Positions 46,330 through 55,059 of a DNA stretch of 64,000 bases are shown here, piece after piece (position 1 is the stretch's first letter; every line of letters begins with the position of its first letter). The stretch is taken from positions 90,366,171 to 90,430,170 of the forward strand of contig CM042141.1 in NCBI GenBank assembly GCA_023376005.1, in the 5' to 3' direction. The notes beneath the pieces are model-generated. The model worked only from the letters and a program-made list of their open reading frames with translations, did not search any database and was not told where the DNA came from. Source of the stretch: Doryteuthis pealeii. Taxonomy: Eukaryota; Mollusca; Cephalopoda; Myopsida; Loliginidae. The translations under genes and the position numbers were made by a program.

Positions 46330-46462
46330 TGTAATAGTTATTGTCATAAGAAATGGACACAGGGGACAAGAGTTCAGACCCTGGACGAGAATACTATGCA
46401 TCCAAATATTCTCTCCCTCCAGCTATAGGTAAATAGTAGACCAGTCCGGGCTTTTAAACCTT
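46330..46462 (+). repeat. SINE family D, plus-strand head half
   Basis: ggtgtaatagttattgtcat and gagttcagaccctggacgag form the tRNA-like A and B box region; ctccctccagctataggtaa and tagaccagtccgggc match the body of the D copies read in reverse. This copy supports the orientation assigned to the others. Confidence 0.6.
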
Positions 46463-46464
46463 GG

Positions 46465-47158
46465 TATGGCAACTGGTCTAAAAGGAAAACTCTGAATTCA
46501 ATCCTATTAAACTTTAGTCTTCTGATTTAAAATGTTTACTATAATTAGATATTTAGTAACTCAATAAGTTTGTTTTTTGTCTTTAAGATGTCTACAAGTA
46601 CTCAGTTTTAATTAGTTTCATGAAAAAATGTTTTTTGAGTTTATTGTGACAACTGCTATACCAGCATTCAATTTTTTTTTAATTGTTTAAAATTGTTTAA
46701 AATGGTTATTAATTCTAACTTAAAAAAATGGAAGAAAATGAACATCTCCAAAATATTATCCTTTTAAGAAAGATTAGACTAGAAATGTGAAAAATTGTGT
46801 TGTCTATAGAGAAATTGCTGTGAATGATTGAATGTGTAAAGTATTTTAAAAAGTATTTGGCAGGAGATTTTTTATTTGTGAATAATGAACATTATGCAGG
46901 AGAGTCAACATACTCAAAATCATCAAATCAAGTGCTGTAAATCATTTGCACTGTGGCTTTGATTATATTTCAGTTGCTTTGTGTGGCATCCATGTAAATT
47001 AAGTAGGAAAAGAAAAAAAAAAGACTGGGTCCTATTTCTGTGTGTGATTCACCGCTTAAATGTAACAAAAAAAAAATTGCATTTAACAAGCATCCAGAAT
47101 GATTAATAATAATCAGACAAAAATTGTTACTGTTTGTCTCATCAAAATCTTCTGGACT
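46465..47158. other. AT-rich spacer
   Basis: No gene or repeat family was recognised. Confidence 0.45.
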
Positions 47159-47457
47159 CAGTGATGCTTATAGTTTTTTGATTTAGTGCATCCTAGGATG
47201 CACATATTTGCTTTGAATGAGTCCCCGGGAAAATTTATGGGTCCCAACTAAAGCCATCTAACTCCTACCTTGTAACCTATCCTGTATAATTCATTTCTAA
47301 GAAACTATTGAAATGTATTTACAGTTAGCTTGAAATGGTGAGAGAAGATAAAAAGAAAAACACTGGGATGCATGGCTATGATTTTACTGCGTTCTTTTAG
47401 ATTTTTGTATGTCAGGGACACAGGATGCATATCTATCAGCATCTCTGTGGACTACTA
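47159..47457 (+). mobile_element. TIR element, copy 3, with target duplication
   Basis: CAGTGATGCTTATAG to CTATCAGCATCTCTG, 299 bases. The six bases TGGACT lie immediately before (47153-47158) and immediately after (47458-47463), a direct target-site duplication. Interior landmarks are gtgcatcctaggatgcacat and atgtatttacagttagcttg. Confidence 0.88.
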
Positions 47458-47735
47458 CTTATTCAGGTCTTAACAGGGTTCTCTTAAGGAAAAAGATCTT
47501 CAGTTTTTCTTTGGAAAACAAGACAAAAGGCATTTAGTTTTTTTTTTTTGTTTTTTTTTAAAGTTTTTTTGCATGGAAATATAAAAATAGTATTTTGCAA
47601 GGATGGAAATTGTCATAAAGATGGCAGGTGATAGTGAAACAAACAAACAAACAAACAAACAAAGCAAACACTATGTTGCTACTACCAATTTTTAACTTAG
47701 TTATATATATATATATATTACTATGTGTGTGTGTG

Positions 47736-48011
47736 AGAGAGATATGCGTCCTGAGTCCCTGACACAAAAATCTAAAAGGATGCAGTAAAATCATAGCCAT
47801 GCGTCCCAGTGTTTTTCTTTTTTCTTCCCTCACCATTTCAAGTTAACTGTAAATACATTTCAATAGTTTCTTAGAAATTAATTACACAGGATAGGTTACA
47901 AGGTAGGAGTTAGGTGGCTTTAGTTGTGACCCATAAATTTTCCCAGGACTCATTCAAAGCAAATATGTGCGTCCCAGGAAGCACTAAATCAAAAAGCTAT
48001 CATCATCACTG
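47736..48011 (-). mobile_element. TIR element, copy 4, one end lost
   Basis: The reverse-oriented copy ends at CTATCATCATCACTG (48011) but its other end is degraded to gagagatatgcgtcc beside a GT repeat. The interior (gtgtttttctt..caccatttcaagttaactg) is intact. A minus-strand open frame through it is antisense repeat sequence. Confidence 0.75.
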
Positions 48012-49540
48012 TGTATATATGTGTATAATATAAACGTGAATGTATATTAGTAATTTCTTTTTTTGTTGTATGTATTGGAGGTACTTATTTCTCCCTCCTC
48101 TTCCATTCCATCCAATTATGATATACATCTGCTGTAAAGTACAAAATACATTTCTATATACTCCTACCATTTCATTGTCTTGGATAAATTTAATGTTAAA
48201 AAAAATTCTGAAGCAATTTTGTAATGGGGGATATGCCTTTATATATGATTTAAATGTTGGGTCAAATCTGGCATTTTATTCACTTAGTCAACAGAATTAA
48301 ACAAAAACAATTGTCTTAAATAAACACAAGTTTAAGAAAGCAGTTTAATATATATATATATATATATATAACAAATTAAAACATTTTAGATTAAGGAATA
48401 TAACTGTAAAGTTGATATGCTAAATTCACTAGTTTTATTCAATATAGTTGAAGTGCACAAACCTTCTCATTCCTGGTTCAACTTAAACTTTTGTAATATC
48501 TTTTACAATACAAGTCGAACAGACACACTTTAAAATTGAAGTACTCCTGAATGAGTGCATATGAATGTTGTGATTGGTGCTAGATAGAATTCTGATGTCA
48601 TTTACTGCATTAGCACATTGGTTCTCCAACTCATAAAATGTTTATATTTTCCCTGATTCCATTAGTCACATTGCAATTAATTCTTTTTTGGAGTGAGTGT
48701 AAAAAAATTTTTAAAAATTAGGTCATGTTAAGAATGAATCATGAGTATTGTAAAGGTTTTGTAAACACTCAACCTGGGCCCCAAGAATGCATTTATTCTT
48801 ACTGTTATTTCAGGATTATATTAGATTTGTGAAAATTATTGAATTTTAGATGTAAAAAGTTCTTGTTTGGTTTTATTTTTATAAAAAGAATTAGATAACC
48901 TATTTTGATAGCAGTCCATAATATTGATGCTTCTATTTAGGAAGGAGTGAAAGATTCTAATTAGGATTTCATAGATATGTTATATTGAGAATTTGAATGA
49001 TTAAAAAATGACATTTTGCATGAAGGCAGACCCAACAAAAATATTCTGTTGTAAATTGGACTGGGAATTGCCTTATTCTTTTAAAGCATTTTTAAGTGTA
49101 TTGTTCTAATAAAAATCTTATTTTCTATTTTTGCTGGATTACAGTTATACACATACATATAAAATAAACATAATGAGAATTTGATAAAAAAATATATAGA
49201 TCACATATTTTTGCATGTGTAAATGTTAAAGATTTTTAATCATTAAATATTATAGTTGTAAACTAAGTAAAATAAACTACAAATTATAAATTAGTATTTA
49301 ATTATATATTCATAAATATATTAGTCTTGTAGGAATAGAGAACTGCCTTCTCCACTTAAAATATATTTAAACTTGGATGTTGCATTTATATTTACTCACA
49401 CACTTGTATAAGTGTAGACATAATAATAATAATGTATCTTAAGTATTTAAATTTGTACTTTTTATTTCTCCCTTAGAATTTATCAGAAGCTTAGAATATT
49501 TTCATAAGCGATCAAAAGGCCATTTTGAAGTTTTTTTATA
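48012..49540. other. AT-rich DNA, no gene seen
   Basis: A TA microsatellite is at 48347-48370. No exon or repeat match was found. Confidence 0.45.
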
Positions 49541-49544
49541 TGAT

Positions 49545-50025
49545 AATGAAATGATTTCTGACAAAACTTCCAAATAGAAAATAATTCACAGAACAGATTA
49601 GGATGTTATTCCAACAGAGATGCTGATAGGTACGCATCACTGACGCAAAAATTAAAAGGATGCAGTAAAATCATATTCATGCATCCCAGTGTTTTTCTTT
49701 TTTCTTCTCACCATTTCAAGTTAACTGTAAATACATTTCAATAGTTTCTTAGAAATGAATTACACAGGATAGGTTACAAGGTAGGAGTTAGACAACTTTA
49801 GTTGTTTCTCCAGATCATAAATAAAACCCTACAATCTATTAAGAAACTTTAGTTGGGGCCCATAAATTTTCATGGAGACTTATTCAAAGCAAATATGTGC
49901 GTTGTAGGATGCACTAAATCAAAAAGCTATCCGCATCACTGTTCCAATATGGCATTCTTATGTAGCCAATGTTTTTTGGTCAAAAGTCCTTAATAGAGGT
50001 AACCTTTTATTCTATACATACAACA
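49545..50025. repeat. Anonymous repeat H, copy interrupted by a TIR element
   Basis: gacaaaacttccaaatagaa and aataattcacagaacagatt before the TIR element, and ggcattcttatgtagcc..ttttattctata after it, match 54635-54790, where the two halves are contiguous. The copy at 54.6 kb therefore acts as the empty site for the insertion at 49615. Confidence 0.7.
49615..49941 (-). mobile_element. TIR element, copy 5, with target duplication and paralogous empty site
   Basis: CAGAGATGCTGATAG to CTATCCGCATCACTG, 327 bases, reverse relative to copies 1-3. TTCCAA precedes it (49609-49614) and follows it (49942-49947). The related repeat at 54.6 kb has a single attccaa at this point with no insert, which supports both the boundaries and the duplication. 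It retains the interior segment missing from the shorter copies. Confidence 0.9.
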
Positions 50026-50305
50026 CTGTTCCTTGCTTTGGTTTACTAAACAGTCAAATCTCTAAGATAGAAAGGTGGCTTCTGATTTTGAGTTGGTCAT
50101 ACAGAGACTTCACGCAAATTTGGTTGTTTTGGTGTTAGACCTTCAATGTTGTGTCGTGTGAAGGTCTATGTTCTGAGTTAGGGGTAATGCAACACCTAGC
50201 AAAAATGAAGGTACAGGGTCATGTTCATGATGTGGCATATAAACAGATTCAGCAGGAATTCTTAATTTGTTCAGTGTGAATACAAATGATCAAATATACC
50301 TCTCG

Positions 50306-50745
50306 ATCAAGGATCACCAAACTTTTTTCACAGTGGGCCGGATAATTGAAAAAATAATGAGCACGGACCACATTATTATTGTGTTCAATAATTGCTTGTA
50401 ATTTTATTAAAATCTTATATATATTGAAAATATAGTGTTTGCCCTTTCCAAAAATGTTTGTCTCATAACTTTTGACCTATTTGTTGCTTCACAGTAGCTC
50501 TTTGAAAATTACCTGTGTTTTTCAAACAGTCATAACAAGTGAAAATTCGGGATCATGAAAGTAACAAGTGAAATGCTCACACACACGAAATTTTGTAACC
50601 TCCAGTTCATGAATATTTAGTAAGCTTAACATGATATTTAAATTTAAATGGTATCAGAACATCTTGTGTTCCGTACGTTTTAACAAACAAATTCAAGTAC
50701 CGTTGGCAGGCCTGATAAAATGCTTTTATGGGCCGGATTTTTTTT
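50306..50745. mobile_element. Possible hAT-like non-autonomous element
   Basis: The left part has aaggatcaccaaactttttt and gtgggccgg; the right part has atgggccggattttttttt and attggtgaaaatc. Reverse-complementing the right end aligns caccaa and ccggccc with the left end. Ends with a gatcaccaaac..gggccgg layout are common in hAT derivatives. The terminal repeats are imperfect and no target duplication was confirmed. Confidence 0.35.
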
Positions 50746-50834
50746 TTCCCCCATTGGTGAAAATCTTTTTAAGAACATTGAAATCTTCCGAAAACACTGC
50801 TACTTGTATTCCATGACTTCTCTAGATTATCCTA

Positions 50835-51370
50835 TGAGATATTTGATACAGAATATGAAACTGAACTAGTAATTTCAAGCATTGTTCTCGGGATCCATTT
50901 TTTTCTCTTTGTCATCGTTCCAGTTCACCAATAGTAAAGTTTCTCAGTCTTTTTGACCTTTCTGAGCAATCATGGTCTTCTGGACATGTTGATAATGTCA
51001 AGCAAAACTAGGCTTAATTAAGTCTAGTAAGCTGTGCAATTTAAGATTCATTAACAGATTTGCAAGGAGACTTACCAGTAGCAGAGTGAGGGAGTAACAC
51101 AATAAGTAAACAGGAAATGATTTATTCTAGTTTCAATTGTCACAACTTTGAACTGACAGCTTTTTGTGAGTTACTTTAAAAGTTTGGACAAACAGCCATT
51201 GGATGATGAAAGATAGGGTACACTGGTTACATGCTGTATTTCTTTGAAATTCATGACTTATATTTAAAGAAAAGAAAAGAAGCCATTATCTGACACACAT
51301 TAAGAAGGCCAGATCAAAGTTTTTCAATGATTCCTCAAGAAGTTCAATCCACCAAAAGGCCTTATGTTTA
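50835..51370 (-). pseudogene. Ty3/gypsy relic: integrase region
   Basis: The minus strand reads VSDNG (codons at 51282-51296), the integrase block around a catalytic Asp. After frameshifts it continues with TSVPYLSSSNG (51195-51227), the PYHPSSNG-like block before the catalytic Glu. Near the C-terminus it reads KWIPRTMLEITSSVSYSVSN (50840-50900), the typical gypsy segment after the core. Several stops and frame changes separate these blocks. It lies 3' of RNase H on the same strand, as in gypsy pol. The copy cannot encode an enzyme. Confidence 0.7.
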
Positions 51371-51377
51371 AGTCCTG

Positions 51378-51538
51378 TCAAAAGCACTGGTTCCCGATTG
51401 ATCACTGAAGTTAAGCAGCGATGGGCTTGTTCAATACTTAAATGGGTGACTAAGCAACAGCTGGTACTGTTAATAAACTGAATATCAAAATGGCTTCATT
51501 CGGCATTAAATGACCCGAAAAGGGTTGATATGCCGTAA
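51378..51538 (+). repeat. 5S rRNA-derived SINE
   Basis: The 5' part resembles 5S rRNA in order and spacing: aaagcactggttcccgattg, atcactgaagttaagcagcg (A box), atgggcttgttcaatactta and aatgggtgac (C box). It then leaves 5S and joins the tail cggcattaaatgacccgaaa, agggttgatatgccgtaaga. 5S-headed SINEs (SINE3 class) are known in some animals. The tail is the one used by families with tRNA-like heads here. It sits inside a gypsy relic, between RNase H and integrase. It is not a 5S gene: the 3' third of 5S is replaced and the sequence has many substitutions. Confidence 0.8.
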
Positions 51539-51559
51539 GACCAATACTGATGTAGTGTC

Positions 51560-51809
51560 TAGGTCTATCATCAGTATTTGGTTTCTAACTACTGTTGATT
51601 CAAAACTTGGCTAAGAAAGTTTACTCAGTCAACTCCAATACAGTCATTTATAGCAATAAGATGACAGAATTAGGACCTAGTATTGGATTCTAGTGCTGTC
51701 AAGGTAGTAATTGGTTTGTTCTCAGCAAAAAGAACAAGAGGAAGTTTATGGTCTCTGATGATAATTAATTTGTAACCCTATAGATAACTTTTTAAGACAA
51801 TAGATAATG
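51560..51809 (-). pseudogene. Ty3/gypsy relic: RNase H, distal part
   Basis: This continues the RNase H frame across the TIR element: IIYCLKKL at 51786-51808. A second frame gives RDHKLPLVLFAENKPITTL (51698-51756), matching the TDHKPLL..F block of gypsy RNase H. A third gives LILSSYCY, like the LILSAYxY block. The frameshifts and stops show decay. Confidence 0.75.
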
Positions 51810-52101
51810 CAGAGATGCTGATTAAGCTTTTTAATTTAGTGCGTACTGGGACGCATGGATTTGATCCAAATGAGTCCCTGGGAAGATTCTTAATAAATTG
51901 CAGAGTTTTATCTATGAACAACTAAAGCTGTCTACCCCATACAGTGTAATTTGTTTCCAAGAAAATACTGAAATGTATTTACAGTTAGCTGGAAATAGTG
52001 AGGGAAGAAGAAAAAAAACACTGGGACGCATGGATACAATTTTACTGCATCCTTTTAGATTTTTATGCATCAGTGACGCAGGACCCATATCAGCATCTCT
52101 G
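51810..52101 (+). mobile_element. TIR element, copy 6, inserted in gypsy RNase H
   Basis: CAGAGATGCTGATTA to TATCAGCATCTCTG, 292 bases. GATAATG flanks it on both sides (51803-51809 and 52102-52108). Removing the element and one copy of GATAATG rejoins the minus-strand RNase H frame (QIQRQKLA with IIYCLKKL) without a shift. This confirms the ends at base level and shows that the element is younger than the gypsy copy. Confidence 0.92.
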
Positions 52102-52368
52102 GATAATGGCTAGTTTTTGCCTTTGAATCTGAGCATAGCTTTACTCAGCTGCAGATAGTGTCCTGAATGTATAAGCAATTTGGCCTTCAGAACTATAAGA
52201 CCTAATGTAGAACAAGACTCCTCCTCCTTCCACTCTATAAGGAGATGTATCCTCTGATAATAGAAGTGGCTTATTGGGATCATAATATACAAGGAAATCG
52301 TGAGAATATTGTTTTCTTTGCCTGATTAAACATAGTTTGTTCCTCTGATCCCCATCTCCATTGTACAT
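52102..52368 (-). pseudogene. Ty3/gypsy relic: RNase H, proximal part
   Basis: The minus strand reads FLVYYDPNKPLLLSEDTSPY and later IAYTFRTLSAAE, then a stop, then SYAQIQRQKLA. These match the gypsy RNase H order LxxYDPxxPLxLxxDASPYGVG, RTLSxxExNYxQxExExLA. The catalytic Asp position (SEDTS) is kept. An in-frame stop replaces a residue after LSAAE. The frame ends at the TIR element inserted at 52101. Confidence 0.85.
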
Positions 52369-52369
52369 G

Positions 52370-52990
52370 TAAATCCTTATTATCTGGTGTCACTTATCTG
52401 CTGAATTCTTATTTCTTATGAGTGTCGTCACCTCAGCTAAATAATGGACCATTCCGTTTTTATTATAAAGAAAGGGAAGGAAAAGGACATGATTCAGAAA
52501 AAATATAAGATGGAAAGAGAGGGGGGGATGTGTGGAAGCGATAACACCCATCTGTTTTAATCGAACATAATGAAAAGAAAGAAAAAAGTGAGAGTTAAAT
52601 CAAAATTATTATAGTTTTTTTATATTGAACTATTTTGCAATAGCTCTTAAGTAAACATATCAAATGCTGTAATAATTAGATTATCATACTGTGGTATATC
52701 CACAGATCCTGTTAGTCAATGTAAAGTCTCTAACCGAGTTGCTAAATTCAGAAAATGTCTGAATGAATGACAATTTAAAATTCCCAATATTTTCACTTGG
52801 CTGTTATTTTCTGACCCTGGTGTATTAATGATTGTACCAATATTTTCTCTGGCACTAGAATTATGCTATTCTTGCTTATACACTACCACAGGAGCCATAG
52901 TCACATTTCTGTTTCTTCAACTTGAGCCCAAAGTCAGATAGCACAAGCAGGACCTCTTCAAGAATTCTTGAATGATCATCATTCTTGCCT
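52370..52990 (-). pseudogene. Ty3/gypsy relic: reverse transcriptase C-terminal part
   Basis: The minus strand reads GKNDDHSRILEEVLLVLSDF and GLKLKKQKCDY at 52895-52990. This matches the gypsy RT block that follows the YxDD motif (pattern xDEEHLxxLxxVLxxLxxxGLxLKKxKCxF). The YxDD box itself was not found upstream; the sequence there (53000-53280) does not read as RT and may be replaced. Between 52370 and 52880 the frame is too degraded to follow. Confidence 0.7.
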
Positions 52991-54057
52991 ATCAACTCAG
53001 TTTGCGGTTTTTCAGAACCCTGTGTCCAGTGGCTTTGGCCATTGGACTGGCTAGAGATTAATATTGGCATGATCCCAGGCAACACCTGCCCCTTTGATTT
53101 ATAGGGGTAGGGCTGGGTTTATTGCCTGGTGCTTGAGGCACCTCAAAAGAGGAATGCTGAAGGGATCCACACAATTTTTTCACTGGCCACACATGAGCTT
53201 CGGTTTGTGTGTTGTTCCCCATGTTAATGATCCTTGTATTCATGGTGGGGTGCCAGTAAATAACTATCAACTCAAATGCATTTTTTGGACTTTTTTTTTT
53301 TTTAATTTAAGATTTTTTATTTATTTATTTTTTATTTATTTATTTGTTTTAGGGAATTTTCCTTTCAAATTAGCAGCAGGAGTCTGCTTCATACACTCTT
53401 TTGATTGCTTTATTTGGAATATAAACTTATTTTTCATCTTTATTCTTAAATAATTTTCTTTTACAATAAATTATTTTGGGTACTTTTCAATAAATGTCTC
53501 AATGAAACATTGCAGATTTTATTATTGAAAAAGAAAAAAAAAATTCATTGTTTAAAAAAGGTCGAGACATTTACTGAAAAATGTCCAAAATGATTTATTG
53601 TAAGAGAAAATTATTTAAGAATTCAGATGAAAACAAAGTTTATCCCCCCCAAAAAAAAGATCAATGGTGTATGAGGCTGGTTCCTGCTGCTAATTTGAAG
53701 GGAGTATTCTTTAAAAAAAAAAAAAAAAAGCTGAAAAATTTGGGGGTGCATAGCTTGAAGATAATCTAAGTACACCCCCTCTTCTTTTTGCATTGTTAAT
53801 TTTTTAAGGAGGAGGAGGGTTCACATTTTTATGGTGTACCTGTGTTTTTTACAATAAAGATACTCCTTATTATTAAATATGCAAGTATTTGGATCAGGTT
53901 AACCTCCACAGCACCCCCCCCCCTGCCTCCCTAGCATGGAACAGGCATTATTGAGTGATGTTTAAAATTTGCTGAGGTTGTTAAGTTGATGGTATGTGGT
54001 CAGCTGTTTTGAACTGCCACTGACTGGGGGGGGGGGGGGGAGCTGACTCCATACCAG
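52991..54057. other. Gypsy interior with later insertions
   Basis: Between the gag and RT remnants there should be the zinc-knuckle, protease and N-terminal RT coding regions. None is readable. Instead there is a fold-back element (53343-53725), T- and A-rich tracts, a C10 run near 53913 and a G14 run at 54027-54040. A GC-richer piece at 53020-53275 is unassigned. Confidence 0.45.
53343..53725. mobile_element. Fold-back element, about 160 bp arms
   Basis: The left arm 53343-53502 and right arm 53565-53725 are reverse complements with moderate divergence: caaattagcagcaggagtct against the complement of ggttcctgctgctaatttga, and ttaaataattttcttttaca against the complement of taagagaaaattatttaaga. 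The spacer is about 60 bases. It interrupts the gypsy relic between gag and RT. No coding capacity. Confidence 0.85.
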
Positions 54058-54425
54058 TTGCAATTTCCAGTGTTTTCTTTAGTGTGAGGGAGGCACCTTC
54101 ACTTAACACGTTTCTAAATACTATCATTTTCAATATCACATACAAGACTGTCTTGCAGCATGTCATCAAGAATAATACCATAGGTACAATTCCCGGTCAT
54201 TTGACATATCACCATATACTAAACAATTGTTTAACTGGGTAAATGGTCATGAAATCTTTCTGCAATTGGGTCAGGTGTGGGTTACTGATGTTCAACTATC
54301 AACTGAACCAGGTCTGTATTGGTATGCTTACTGAGCTTGGTTGGGGCAGTAAGACTATGAAATAAATTGTAACTCTATAAGCGCTGAAGAGAATGGCCTT
54401 TTCTTACTGGCATCTTCAATGTCAT
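54058..54425 (-). pseudogene. Ty3/gypsy relic: gag C-terminal region
   Basis: Minus-strand blocks, in order: HSLTAPTKLS and DLVQLIVEHQ, then DPIAERFHDH, then CTYGIILDDMLQDSLVCDI, then SEGASLTLKKTLEIATGME. These follow the capsid layout of metazoan gypsy elements (…TPxPIxERxxFxxR…CxYGxxLDxMLRDRLVCGI…RLLSExxLTLxxALEIAxGME). At least three in-frame stops interrupt the frame, for example just before KRVLSEGA. It precedes RT, RNase H and integrase on the same strand. Confidence 0.8.
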
Positions 54426-54488
54426 TAGCAGCACAAAGACAAAAAAAATATCAAGTACTCGGTGTAATTAAATTTACTGAAGGAGGCC

Positions 54489-54535
54489 GTGTGTGTGTGT
54501 GTGTATGTATGTATGTGTGTGTATATATATATACT
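54489..54535. repeat. GT/GTAT/AT compound microsatellite
   Basis: A gtgtgtgtgtgtg run passes into gtatgtatg and then tatatatata. Open frames across it on both strands are artefacts. Confidence 0.9.
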
Positions 54536-54539
54536 GAAC

Positions 54540-54790
54540 ATCTAAAATTTCTGCTCTTAAATCCTTCAAATACACCAGATTTGGGTCACTTGGCATTGAC
54601 GTATTCAAGTGTCCTCTTGAGTGATATAACTTGTCAACAAATGAAAGCATTTCCGACAAAACTTTTCCAAGTAGGAAATAATTCACACCAGAACAGATTA
54701 GTATGGCATTCCAAATTAGCATCCCAAGCCTTATATACCCAGTGGTTTCTTAGTGAAAGTTCTCAAGGGAGGTGACTTTATTCTGTAAAA
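54540..54790. repeat. Anonymous repeat H, uninterrupted copy
   Basis: ccgacaaaacttttccaagt, aataattcacaccagaacag and ggcattccaaattagcatcc match 49545-50025 without its TIR insertion, and the similarity continues through ggaggtgactttattctgta. It extends further left (from about 54540) than the other copy. Confidence 0.65.
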
Positions 54791-54957
54791 CATGATTACA
54801 TGTAAATGATATACTTATGAATAAATATAAATATATATATATATATATTAAAGATATATAAATTTTAAGATTTTAATGTATGGTTATAAATCTCGCTTAA
54901 TTATCAAATTTATCATCATTTGAACTTCTATTCAGGTTTTAAAATCTGTTTATATCC

Positions 54958-55058
54958 ATTTTAAAAACTAGATTCATAATTAACATCTTATCATTTCTGG
55001 TAGGAGTTATTCCTACCAGAAATGATAAGATGTTAATTATGAATCTAGTTTTTAAAAT
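54958..55058. repeat. Near-perfect palindrome, 48 bp arms, 5 bp loop
   Basis: The arm 54958-55005 is the exact reverse complement of 55011-55058, with loop gttat. The arms end at attttaaaaactagattcat and its complement, and the centre reads ctggtaggagttattcctac. Both strands can form a 48-pair hairpin. No target duplication was identified; the flanks are ordinary AT-rich DNA. Confidence 0.95.
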
Positions 55059-55059
55059 T

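Noticed and set aside
47558..47836. Shared peptide KKTLGRM..ILLHPFRFLC in open frames at 47558-47836 (-) and 51898-52113 (+)
   Set aside because: Both frames come from the same TIR element read in corresponding directions. Recurrence reflects repeat copies, not a conserved protein.
51378..51470. A functional 5S rRNA gene
   Set aside because: It departs from 5S in the last third, has substitutions in conserved stems and runs into a SINE tail with no T-run terminator at the expected place.
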